Assembly: GCA_964484795.1 (NCBI GenBank)
Contig: CAZAFN010000029.1
Location: 1-15,728 of the forward strand
Direction of reading: 5' to 3'
Origin: CAZAFN01 sp964484795
Lineage (GTDB): Bacteria > Pseudomonadota > Alphaproteobacteria > Methylaequorales > Methylaequoraceae
DNA length: 15,728 nucleotides
Shown: positions 7,349 through 14,852 of the stretch, piece after piece
How the letters are laid out: each line of letters opens with the position of its first letter
How positions within the stretch are numbered: position 1 is the first letter of the stretch
Made by a program: the position numbers and the translations under genes
The notes under the pieces: model-generated
What the model was told of the DNA's origin: nothing
What the model saw: the letters and a program-made list of their open reading frames with translations, nothing else
The model's database searches: none

Positions 7349-9133
7349 TTAATTCAAAGTTGATTTAGAATTAGATAAAAAGATTTTAGATGACACAAAA
7401 TTAAATAAAAATTTGGAAAGATAATTTTTACTATAATCCTGATTTAAAAATTTCTCGAATTTATCTCTATCAACTATATCAAATATTATGTGATCACTCA
7501 TCAACCAATCTCGATTCTTTGATGATTGACAATCAAATAGTGATTTTATTGAGGCATTGAAGCCAACTTTTTTTTTACTGAATAAAATTGAGTCAGGAAG
7601 CATTCCTTTGACAGAGTTTCTTAATACAATTTTTTGAAACCCATCTTTAATTAAAAATTTTGATGGTACGTTATACATAAATTCTACTAAAGATGAATCA
7701 AGAAATGGTGATCTATTTTCAATCGAATGCATCATAGAATTTAAATCATCAGAAAATAATATCACTGGTACTATCTCATGAAAAAGTTCATTTAACATTC
7801 TATTTCTCAAAATATCTTTACAGAAAAACTTTTCATAGAAAGTGTTACTGGTTTTTTTTTTTAATAAATTATTAAAAGATTCTGATCCCTCATTAAGGTG
7901 GTCTCTAAAGTTTTGATTATGAATAATTTTGAATGGATCCTTTAATAATGGATTGTTAATATATTGAGCATAACCTTTCTCTCTTGCCTCTAGTAATTCG
8001 TTAAAATTTTCTTCTTTTTTCATTACGGTTAACCAAAACGAATAATGATCATAATAACCAGNNNNNNNNNNTTGATTTTTTCTGAAAGGAGATTGTGTAC
8101 ATAATAGGAAATTGTTGGAATTGGAGATTTATAGTAATCAATTATTTTTTCCATTTTTTCTATAAAATTTTCTTTATCACTTTCAATAAAAGTATTTTTA
8201 CAATCCAGATGATTAATTATTTTTTCAATTTCTTTCCTTTCATCATATCTAGGGTCGTTATCTATTACAGAAAAGGTATGAATTTTTTTATTTAAACTTT
8301 TACATGTAATCGCTGCTAGGCTTGATGAATCAATACAACCACTTAAACAAAATGCAACTGGAACATCAGATCTTAGTCGCAAATTAATTGAGTTTTTTGT
8401 TAGACGTCTGGATTCTTCATAAACATCCTGTTCAGTTAATTTCATTGGATTAAATTTAAGTTGCCAATATTTTTTTTCTTTCTTTTTTAAATCAAGATCT
8501 AGAGTCAGGTTCGTTCCTGGCTTTAGCTCCTGAAGACCTTCATAAAATGATTCTCTTTCTTTAAAAATTGACCTGTAACCCAAAACCAAATAACTACTTA
8601 GTTTTTGAAAATTTATATCTAGTTTTCTATCTAATAATGAAAAAATAAATTTCGGCTCTGAACCAAAGAAAAAGTTTTTTTTGAAAAAGTGGTAATAAAA
8701 AGGTTTTTCTCCAAATCTATCCCTACTTATAAATATTTTTTTTTTNNNNNNNNNNAACAAAACTCCACATTCCTTCAAAAAATTTCACACAATTCTCACC
8801 AAATTTCCTATATGATTCTATGATAACTTCTGTATCTGACTTAGTAAAAAATTTACATCCTAAATTTGTTAGTTTTTTTTTTATTTCTAAATAATTGTAA
8901 ATTTCTCCATTAAAAACTATTACCAGACCGTCTTTAATAAAAGGCTGATTAGATCTACTTTCTAAATCAATTATTGAAAGACGTGAATGAAGTAATAAAA
9001 TATTTTTATTTTTGATCTCAGTTTTATAAAAACTCTTGAAATCAGGTCCTCTATTTTGCATTAAAGCAAGAGTCCTTTTCATAATAGGATCTGTGATTTT
9101 TCCATCACCAATATGTCCAGCAATTCCGCACAT
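7349..9133 (-). CDS. asnB: AsnB-type glutamine-dependent amidotransferase (asparagine synthase-like), broken by two assembly gaps
   Basis: A class II glutamine amidotransferase joined to an ATP-dependent synthetase domain. The N-terminal nucleophile is Cys2 (MCGIAG); RGPD, RLSIID, FNGEIYNY and SDTEV complete the glutaminase site. After the first N block the frame resumes as KKKIFISRDRFGEKPFYY, and the synthetase PP-loop appears as SGCIDSSS near 8343-8320 (usual form SGGxDSS, here Gly to Cys). The second N block removes most of the SGxGxDE motif; the frame resumes as GYYDHYSFWLTVMKKEEN. Neither 10-base gap keeps frame as written, but the flanks align as one protein. In glycan clusters such enzymes commonly amidate uronic acids or transfer ammonia to sugars (as proposed for P. 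aeruginosa WbpS). That role here is inferred from its neighbours. Confidence 0.88.
8062..8071. other. 10-base N assembly gap inside the asnB-like gene
   Basis: Placed between LLSEKI and GYYDHYSF. The conserved SGxGxDExFxG stretch expected here is absent, so roughly 15-20 codons are probably missing and the ten Ns are a placeholder. Confidence 0.97.
8746..8755. other. 10-base N assembly gap inside the asnB-like gene
   Basis: Placed between EGMWSFV and KKKIFISRD, next to an A10 run on the coding strand. Family comparison suggests only a few residues are missing. Ten bases is not a multiple of three, so the length is a placeholder. Confidence 0.97.
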
Positions 9134-9197
9134 AAAAAGATTAGTTTATATTAAATTGATAAATGATTAATCTATATTAAAATTAGTTAAAAGATTT

Positions 9198-9220
9198 AAA
9201 AAAATATTATTTATTTTTTT
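9198..9220. terminator. Perfect 9-bp A/T inverted repeat before asnB-like gene, possible weak terminator
   Basis: On the minus strand A7-T-A, a five-base loop and T-A-T7 form a perfect 9-bp stem ending in a U-tract, overlapping the stop of the small ORF and 65 bases before the AsnB-like start. It has no G/C pairs, so it would be weak, and such palindromes arise easily in AT-rich DNA. Confidence 0.25.
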
Positions 9221-9425
9221 CAATTAAAGCTTGTGCTATTCTTTCATTTACTAGAACAGAGAGATATGAACTGGCTCGGAACTCATAGGATGGTCTAACA
9301 TCATCTTCTGTATTTGATTTTTTTTTATTTTAATTCCTTAAATATCTCATTATTTTTTTGTTACTATTAAACAGTTGCTTTAACTTTTTAAGATCTAAAT
9401 TTTTTACTTGTCCTGTTAGTATCAA
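9207..9425 (-). pseudogene. Small unknown ORF (72 codons) with an internal TAA
   Basis: A short frame begins with TTG at 9425, overlapping the TGA stop of the GT-B-like gene as TTGA. It reads ILTGQVKNLDLKKLKQLF, then NKKIMRYLRN, and meets a TAA at 9330-9332. It continues in the same frame through NKKKSNTEDDVRPSYEFRAS and SYLSVLVNERIAQALIEKNK to a TAA at 9207-9209. The second half looks coding, with mixed charged and hydrophobic residues and an amphipathic helix. I do not recognise the protein. It could be a small conserved accessory protein, the tail of a degraded longer gene, or a chance frame. A TTG/TGA overlap fits the coupling seen elsewhere in the cluster. Confidence 0.4.
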
Positions 9426-9954
9426 TTAACATTAGAGAATAAATTTATTATTGTGTCAGAAAATCTTTGTTTATTTAAAATTATTTTTTTTGGTTTAATT
9501 TTTCCCTCAAAAAATTTTTTGAAGTACACCTGTAGTTGTAATTTATCATTTACATTGTCAATATATGCTTTAAAGTCAGAATTAATCCACTCAAATTCTT
9601 TCTTTCTAGGTGTAATAGAAAGAACTGGAATATTTAATAAACAAGCTTCACATAGCATATTTGTTGTTAAACCAACAGCAAGGTCCGATTGGCACAATGC
9701 GGAAAAAGGGTTTTCATCAATACTAAAATTGTCAATACTAGATCTATAACTTTTATAGTATTCCAGTTTTTCCTTTGGATGTAAACGAACTGTTAATTCA
9801 AATTGACCTTTAAAATTTTTTAGAGCAAGAAGAAGTTCCTCAAAAACTATTTCTGTCCTTAATTGGCTATTTGAATAGCCAACAATTTTATATGAACCAC
9901 ATTTTAAAAAGTTTTGTTTATTTAGTCCTGATGATAGTTCACTTAGAAAAATAA

Positions 9955-9972
9955 TTTTTTTTTTTTTTTTTT
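9955..9972. repeat. 18-base T homopolymer (A18 on the coding strand)
   Basis: Eighteen consecutive T on the plus strand, the longest single-base run I see in the window, inside the GT-B-like gene just after its in-frame TAA. A tract of this length is prone to replication slippage, polymerase slippage and sequencing error, so the frame around it must be treated with caution. As written, it is compatible with the downstream reading frame. Confidence 0.9.
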
Positions 9973-9979
9973 GTTTATT

Positions 9980-9982
9980 TTA
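9980..9982 (-). other. In-frame TAA in the GT-B-like gene
   Basis: The codons read AAA AAA ATA TAA AAT AAA CAA on the minus strand. The 94 codons after the TAA contain no other stop and encode protein-like sequence that joins the downstream part of the gene. Confidence 0.75.
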
Positions 9983-10454
9983 TATTTTTTTATTTTTTTT
10001 CCACTGAAACTTAGGGTTTAATACATCTAAAATTTTTTTTTCATTTATTATTTTTTTTTTTAGTAATTCTTTTTTCGTTTTATTGTCGGTGACAAAAAAA
10101 TAATCAACGTTTTTATAATAACAATCTATTTCAAAAGATTTTAATCTTTCAAATATTGAATTTGGAGCATCAATAATTATACCTGTCTTAAAATTATACT
10201 TTTTTGCTTTTTTAAAAATTTTTTTAACCGGACTTTCTTTATTTTCAGAGGTACCAAAAATGAAAAAATCACATTTGTAATCAATTCTCTTCACTAAGTC
10301 ATAATCAATAAATGATTGTTTGTAGGTGCTAAGATAACTTTTACTTATTCCTGATGCATAAATTTTAATGTCTATCTTTTGTTTCTCTAATAATTTATCT
10401 AAGTTAAAAGCAAAGTTTGAAGAACCTGGATCTTCAACAAAAAGATTTAATTTT

Positions 10455-11480
10455 TTAGTAGACAACTCTTACCCTTTGATAGTTTTTTTTCTTAGATTCA
10501 TTAATATAGTTTACAACTCTTTCTGATTTTATTGCACTTTCAATGGAGCTTAAAAGTTTTTTTTTACTCTTTAAGTGATCTGAAAGATTTTGATAAATAT
10601 TATAATATGCATTCCCACATTGTGTTTTTTTATATTTCATTTTATCAATAGAAACTTCTTTAATATTGTCAATTGCTCTGTGATTACCGATTTGAGAATA
10701 TCTATAAAATAGTCCTTCCTGAAATATTTCTAGACGTCCTTTTTCCCCCCAAATATCAAGATATATATCTCTGTAAAAACTAAAATTTATTGGCTGGAAA
10801 AAAATATTTTTTCCATTTTCCATTTGAATTAAAAAAGGTAAATTTAAATCACCTTTTAAAGTACAGTTATTTAATTTCGTATTTGACTGTATAGCTTGTA
10901 CCGATGAAATTTCGCCAAATAGCATTCTTACAAGATCAATCATATGAAGAGCATTATTATATAACCCATTTCCATATATACAGTAACCAGCTTGTAATTT
11001 TCCAATTTTTTTCTTTAAAATTTTTTCTTTTACTTCAATCATAGAATTATCTAGTCTTCTAAATAAGTTAACTTGCACTTTTAACTTTAACTCTTCACAT
11101 TTTTTTTTGAATCTTAGTGAGTTTTTCAGGCATTCTGAAATTGGTTTTTCTAAAATTATAGCTTTCCGTACTTTTTTTAAATAAGGTAAAAGCGATATTC
11201 TTCTATCAGGTGGTGTGGTGACAACAAGCACATCGATCTGATGATCAGATGGAAGTTTTTCAAATGAGTCGACAACAACTCCAATCTTCCACTTTGATTT
11301 AGCAATTTCTCTTTTTGTTCTGTCTGGCTCAATAACTGCATTCCAATTGAAGTTTTTGTTCGACTTTAATACTTGTGCATGAGCCTGATATTTAATATAT
11401 CTGCTCATCCTCTTATCTTTCATTACTAAAGCAGCAACATTACCAAAACCTACAAGTGTTGTGTTAAAAGCTCTATTCAT
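10455..11480 (-). CDS. Gfo/Idh/MocA-family NAD(P)-dependent oxidoreductase
   Basis: Sugar or nucleotide-sugar dehydrogenase/reductase with an N-terminal Rossmann fold. I place the start at the ATG at 11480, one base after the methyltransferase TAG stop, because the nucleotide-binding strand TTLVGFGNVA follows within a few residues. The frame also opens further upstream (ATG at 11534), but that would overlap the methyltransferase by 53 bases and add a non-homologous tail. Later motifs are DVLVVTTPPDRR, the family hallmark EKPIS (Lys of the EKP motif), and NALHMIDLVRMLFGE with the catalytic-region His. About 341 residues, a normal length. Likely role: oxidation or reduction of a C3, C4 or C6 position during sugar precursor synthesis. 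The exact substrate is not readable. Confidence 0.88.
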   Translation of the reverse strand: MNRAFNTTLVGFGNVAALVMKDKRMSRYIKYQAHAQVLKSNKNFNWNAVIEPDRTKREIAKSKWKIGVVVDSFEKLPSDHQIDVLVVTTPPDRRISLLPYLKKVRKAIILEKPISECLKNSLRFKKKCEELKLKVQVNLFRRLDNSMIEVKEKILKKKIGKLQAGYCIYGNGLYNNALHMIDLVRMLFGEISSVQAIQSNTKLNNCTLKGDLNLPFLIQMENGKNIFFQPINFSFYRDIYLDIWGEKGRLEIFQEGLFYRYSQIGNHRAIDNIKEVSIDKMKYKKTQCGNAYYNIYQNLSDHLKSKKKLLSSIESAIKSERVVNYINESKKKNYQRVRVVY

Positions 11481-11481
11481 C

Positions 11482-12354
11482 CTATTCTTTGAATTTTGAA
11501 TAAAATTTTTTGGTATCATTGTCCCATCTCTCAAAAAAATTTATTACATCTTTAAAATTATCTTTATAATTTTTTACTTTCTCAATTTTAGTTTTTTGAG
11601 CAATAACACATAACCAATCCTGATCAATATAACGATTATGTCTAACAACCTTAAATCCATTTCTTTGTAAAATTAGTGATAAAGTATTAAAACTAAATCT
11701 TAAGGGATGAGTATCTAAGGGTTCTGAATTTACATAAAAATGGAGTGGTTTTTTGAATGGCACTAAAATTCTACTTCCAGTAGCTATCACAACAAACCCT
11801 CCGTTAGTAATAATTTTTCTAGCAACTTTGAGCATTTTATTTGGATCGGCACAACATTCTAGGGTCCACATCATAGTTAAAAAATTAAAATTTTTATATC
11901 TATTTTTACTATTCTCATACTGTTCAATTGTTCCACAAAAATTTTTAATTTTGTTTTTATTCATTGAATCACATAACACTCTTGAAGGCTCTATTCCGAA
12001 AACATTTCCTTGATAGTTTTTTTTTACTATTTCTAAAAATTGACCCTCACCTGCTCCAATGTCACAAAGATACTTATTTTTAAGTTTAAATTCTGAGTCA
12101 AGCATTTCGGCTACAAAATTCTGCCGAGCTAAAATAGCTTGTATTCTTGCAGTTTAATTTCCTGATGAGGAAAATATCCGATCTGACCAATCTTTTGCAA
12201 TTACTTCCGGCTTTCTTCTTTTAATAACACTAACCAATCCACAATCTTTACAAATATGAATTTGTTGATTATTTGTATATTTTCTTAAACATAGAATTTC
12301 CTGAAAATTGTCTGATTTACAGCAATCACAAATATACTCATAAAATTTATCCAT
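11482..12354 (-). pseudogene. Class I SAM-dependent methyltransferase with N-terminal zinc ribbon, split by an in-frame TAA
   Basis: The first 66 codons (12354-12157) give a four-cysteine zinc ribbon (CDCC near residue 9 and CKDCGLV near residue 35), the N-terminal module of many sugar and antibiotic methyltransferases. A TAA at 12154-12156 ends it after RIFSSSGN. The same frame resumes directly as TARIQAILARQNFVAEM, an expected linker, and then enters the SAM domain: motif I DIGAGEGQF, acidic GIEPS, and MMWTLECCADP. No shift of frame is needed, and no ribosome binding site precedes the internal ATG at 12105, so one Tyr-to-stop change (TAT or TAC to TAA) is the simplest explanation. It may be a real pseudogene, a strain variant or a base-call error. 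If intact it would be a roughly 290-residue methyltransferase acting on the sugar or glycan. Confidence 0.82.
12154..12156 (-). other. In-frame TAA stop inside the methyltransferase gene
   Basis: The minus-strand codons read GGA AAT TAA ACT GCA AGA, with the same reading frame coding-like on both sides. Homologous linkers of this family usually have an aromatic residue before the TARI-like segment, so TAT or TAC to TAA is the likely change. Confidence 0.85.
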
Positions 12355-13474
12355 CTAAATAATTCTCTATATTTAGTTTCCAAACCCCATTTTTCTTTGT
12401 CCAAATCTCGGGATTTCTATGTTTATCTATAATTTCATTTAGATTTTTTTTTGAAAACTTAAAATACTCTAAAACATCGTTAATATAAGATGATGGAAAT
12501 TCGTTATCATACTGCCTTATATATTCTAAGGCTTTTTTTTTAGAAATATAACCCAACTGGATCAACCTTGATGCATCTCTGAGACATCTTCCAAATCCAA
12601 ACTTTATGAATTGCATATAATAATATATATCGTCAATTTTATCATCTAAACTATCATAATTTGTAAAAGTACCATCTGTTCTGCCATTGGGATTGAGTTT
12701 GAAGTCTATTTTATTTTTAATAAAATTATAATTATCATAAACATCCCATTTAAAAAAATATGAAAAATAAAGAGCTTTTACTCCTATTTTTTTAACAGAT
12801 TCAAGATCTGAAAAAGTATAGGGTATTAAGTCATTTTCATTAATACTTTCACCATCAACCCAGTTCAATGGGTTGTCTCCAACTAGATGCTCTAAAAACT
12901 CATTAATATCTCTTTGCTTAGTGTGGTTTTCACTTAGCACATGTCCACCATATTCACTTTCACCATGTTCAGCATAAATTACCAAAGGAATATTCATTTT
13001 AACTGCTAGCATTATTGGAGTTGCAGTTACGCCAGCACTCCAACCAATTTTTGGATCTCCTCTTTCTTCAAAGAACCTCTTTGAAATCAGTCTTGAAACA
13101 TTTTGATTCGGATTGACTAAGATATTATCAAAACCTTTATTTATGAGTTGATTTCTGTTGTGCTCGCCAACGTCTGTAGGTATTAATGGAGCAAATGTTA
13201 CTAATAATGGATTCAGATTGAATTCGAACTTTAATCTGTATGCAATCATACTTGAGTCTTTACCTCCACTCCATGGCACAATGCAATCGTATTGGTTTTT
13301 TTCAGTGGAATTTTCTCTTACAATTTTTAAAAAATCTTCCCTTCTTTTTCCCCAATCTATTTTTTGTTTTTTTTGGTTATTTATACATGCATTACATATT
13401 TTTGACTCAAACTTTATCCTAGGTCTGCTTGAAGGCATCAAACAATTTTGGCAAAACGTAATTTTATCAAACAT
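12347..13474 (-). CDS. wbpG: N-acetyl sugar amidotransferase (WbpG/PseA/LegG type)
   Basis: ATP-dependent amidotransferase of the PP-loop (adenine-nucleotide alpha-hydrolase) fold that converts a sugar N-acetyl group to N-acetimidoyl using ammonia from HisH/HisF. The PP-loop SGGKDSS lies at residues 69-75 after the hydrophobic strand YDCIVPW. Four N-terminal cysteines (C8, C11, C27, C30) form a zinc-ribbon-like pattern typical of the family. The 375-residue length is normal. A strong ribosome binding site, AAGGAG, sits in the 3' end of the HisF-like gene about 10 bases before the ATG. The 3' end overlaps the next start by 8 bases. The substrate could be a ManNAc3NAc-uronate as in P. aeruginosa, or a legionaminate/pseudaminate derivative; the nonulosonate-type genes downstream favour the latter, but this is inference. 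Confidence 0.93.
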   Translation of the reverse strand: MFDKITFCQNCLMPSSRPRIKFESKICNACINNQKKQKIDWGKRREDFLKIVRENSTEKNQYDCIVPWSGGKDSSMIAYRLKFEFNLNPLLVTFAPLIPTDVGEHNRNQLINKGFDNILVNPNQNVSRLISKRFFEERGDPKIGWSAGVTATPIMLAVKMNIPLVIYAEHGESEYGGHVLSENHTKQRDINEFLEHLVGDNPLNWVDGESINENDLIPYTFSDLESVKKIGVKALYFSYFFKWDVYDNYNFIKNKIDFKLNPNGRTDGTFTNYDSLDDKIDDIYYYMQFIKFGFGRCLRDASRLIQLGYISKKKALEYIRQYDNEFPSSYINDVLEYFKFSKKNLNEIIDKHRNPEIWTKKNGVWKLNIENYLDG

Positions 13475-13480
13475 CTGTGA

Positions 13481-14218
13481 TTAACTCCTTACTAATAATT
13501 TTTTTTTTTTTAGAAATAGTTTTGCACTACTTATGCTTTTTTCTGTAAAATGATAAATGTTGCTGGTACACACGGCATCTGCACCACTTTTTAAACCTTC
13601 TTCAAAATGATTCCAACTTCCAGCGCCACCACCAATTAAAATTGGTACTTTTATTTTTTCTCTAATCATTTCGAGAAAATCGAGATCGTACCCTGATAAA
13701 GATCCATCTTTATCAATAGAAATAAGAAGTAACTCACCAACACCTAATTGTTCCAATTTTTTGGCCCACTCTAACGGATTCACCTTAGATGTTAATTTCC
13801 CTGAATCATAACATACAAAATAATTATTATTAATTTTTTTAAATTCAATACAACCGATTACACACTGTGAACCATAAGATTTTGTTAAATCCGAAATAAT
13901 TGGAGGATTTTTAATCGCGCCAGTATTTAGAATAATTTTATCTGCTCCTACACGCATCAACTCCGATGCATGTTCAAGTTTTTGAATCCCCCCTCCTGCT
14001 GTTAGAGGAACAAAACATTCTTTTGAAAACCTTGATATTAATTCAAGAAACTTTTTTTTGTTTTTTCTATTTTTTGTTACATCAACAATAACAATTTCGT
14101 CTATAGACCATGCATCAACAAAATTAGCTGTATATCTATAATCAGGTTTAAACTGTTTTGTTCTGAATAAAATTCCATTATAAAATGTTAAAAAAGTGAC
14201 AACTCTTTTTCTCAACAT
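13481..14218 (-). CDS. hisF: HisF2/AglZ-type HisF-like protein for acetamidino modification
   Basis: A (beta/alpha)8 barrel homologous to the cyclase subunit of imidazole glycerol phosphate synthase, 245 residues, full length. TAGGGI (73-78), GADKIILN (91-98), LLLISIDKDGSLSGYD and the C-terminal GGGAG phosphate loop are HisF-like. However, the Asp11 of genuine HisF (in CLDV) is Thr11 here (FLTF), and the second catalytic Asp is Glu125 (IGCIEFKK). These are the two acid/base residues of cyclisation, so histidine biosynthesis is unlikely. The YRYTANFVDAWSIDEIV region resembles the HisF2/AglZ acetamidino-modification branch as I recall it. The probable job is an ammonia tunnel between HisH and the downstream amidotransferase. 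ATG start 4 bases after the HisH stop. Confidence 0.92.
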   Translation of the reverse strand: MLRKRVVTFLTFYNGILFRTKQFKPDYRYTANFVDAWSIDEIVIVDVTKNRKNKKKFLELISRFSKECFVPLTAGGGIQKLEHASELMRVGADKIILNTGAIKNPPIISDLTKSYGSQCVIGCIEFKKINNNYFVCYDSGKLTSKVNPLEWAKKLEQLGVGELLLISIDKDGSLSGYDLDFLEMIREKIKVPILIGGGAGSWNHFEEGLKSGADAVCTSNIYHFTEKSISSAKLFLKKKKLLVRS

Positions 14219-14222
14219 AATT

Positions 14223-14843
14223 TTATAGTCGTAAAAAGTTTTTTAATAAAGTTAGTCCCATTTTCTGACTTTTTTCAGGATGAAACTGCACTCCAAAAAT
14301 ATTTTTATAATTTAATGCAACTGAAAAAGTTTCTCCATGATTACACTCACCAATTACAGTTGAACGATCATTATTAAAAATTCCAAAGCTATGAGTAAAA
14401 TAAAATAACGAATCAGATGGTATTTCCTTAAATAAAATATTTTTCTTGAGTAATTGGATATTATTCCAACCCGAATGGGGTATCCTAAAGTTTTCATTTT
14501 TAGAGTGAATTTTTTTTACATCTGCATCTATCCAACCTAATCCTTTAGTAACACGGAATTCCTCGCTTTTTCTGCAAATTAGTTGTGCACCCAAACAAAT
14601 TCCCAAAAAATATTTTTCTTTTTCAATGATGTTTTCGTTTAATTCATCCAGCAAATTTCTTTGACATAAATTATCCATTGCATCACCAAAGGCTCCAACA
14701 CCTGGTAAAATAATTTTTGAAACATTTCTAAAATCATCTGGTTTTTTTATTAACTTTGTTTTAAAACCTAAAAAATTTACTGCTGAATTTACACAAGCTA
14801 AGTTGCTTAGGCCATAGTCAATAATTCCAATGTGATTATTCAA
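14223..14843 (-). CDS. hisH: HisH-like glutamine amidotransferase subunit of an acetamidino-sugar system
   Basis: Class I glutaminase that hydrolyses glutamine and passes ammonia to a HisF-like partner. Visible motifs are PGVGAFG (residues 47-53), the nucleophile Cys83 in GICLGAQL, and His188/Glu190 in GVQFHPEKS, so the triad is complete in a normal-length 206-residue protein. The only in-frame start after the preceding stop is TTG, with a weak purine-rich AAAGAAAA upstream; IGIIDYGLSNL follows at once, as in HisH. Its neighbours are a HisF-like and a WbpG-like gene and no other histidine genes. By analogy with HisH2/HisF2/WbpG of Pseudomonas aeruginosa it most likely feeds ammonia into sugar acetamidino formation rather than histidine synthesis. 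That role is inference from context. Confidence 0.93.
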   Translation of the reverse strand: MNNHIGIIDYGLSNLACVNSAVNFLGFKTKLIKKPDDFRNVSKIILPGVGAFGDAMDNLCQRNLLDELNENIIEKEKYFLGICLGAQLICRKSEEFRVTKGLGWIDADVKKIHSKNENFRIPHSGWNNIQLLKKNILFKEIPSDSLFYFTHSFGIFNNDRSTVIGECNHGETFSVALNYKNIFGVQFHPEKSQKMGLTLLKNFLRL

Positions 14844-14852
14844 TTATTTTCT

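Larger units (their letters stand above)
9422..10465 (-). pseudogene. GT-B-like surface-glycan transferase, interrupted by an in-frame TAA next to an A18 tract
   Basis: Starts at TTG 10465, with AAGGG six bases upstream and an 11-base overlap with the oxidoreductase. The N-terminal half begins LFVEDPGSSNFAFNL, followed by FFIFGTSENKESP and GIIIDAPNS, resembling the first Rossmann lobe of a GT-B enzyme. A TAA at 9980-9982 ends it after KKNKKI. The identical frame then continues through a run of Lys codons into IIFLSELSSG, KIVGYSNSQ, ELTVRLHPKE and SDLAVGLTTNMLCEA, typical second-lobe donor-binding elements like those of CDP-glycerol- or capsule-type transferases. Combined length is about 346 residues, one normal protein. 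A single stop or two compensating indels in the homopolymers would explain the break. I cannot name the exact family; the transferase role is inference. Confidence 0.65.

Noticed and set aside
7349..8023. Separate gene starting at the ATG at 8023
   Set aside because: The frame continues upstream as GYYDHYSFWLTVMKKEEN to the N gap, so this ATG is an internal Met of the asnB-like gene.
7349..9133. Housekeeping asparagine synthetase
   Set aside because: The location within a glycan cluster and the similarity to cluster-type AsnB enzymes favour a glycan amidation role, though the sequence alone cannot exclude asparagine synthesis.
9453..9749. Open frame of about 98 codons on the plus strand
   Set aside because: It lies antisense to the second half of the GT-B-like gene, whose minus-strand translation has clear transferase-like motifs. 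The plus-strand protein looks like a complement artefact rich in Phe, Leu and Ser.
11482..11534. Oxidoreductase start at the ATG at 11534
   Set aside because: It would overlap the methyltransferase by 53 bases and add 18 residues before the Rossmann strand. The ATG at 11480, one base after the upstream stop, fits better.
9330..12156. Genome-wide reassignment of TAA to a sense codon
   Set aside because: Most genes here end at TAA exactly where the next gene begins, and I know of no bacterium with UAA reassigned. Local errors, decay or readthrough are more likely.
13158..13484. Plus-strand open frames over the amidotransferase gene
   Set aside because: They are antisense to the PP-loop and zinc-ribbon coding region of a well-supported minus-strand gene, with no recognisable protein features.
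13481..14843. Histidine biosynthesis genes hisH and hisF
   Set aside because: The HisF-like protein lacks both catalytic Asp residues, no other histidine genes are present, and a WbpG-type enzyme follows.
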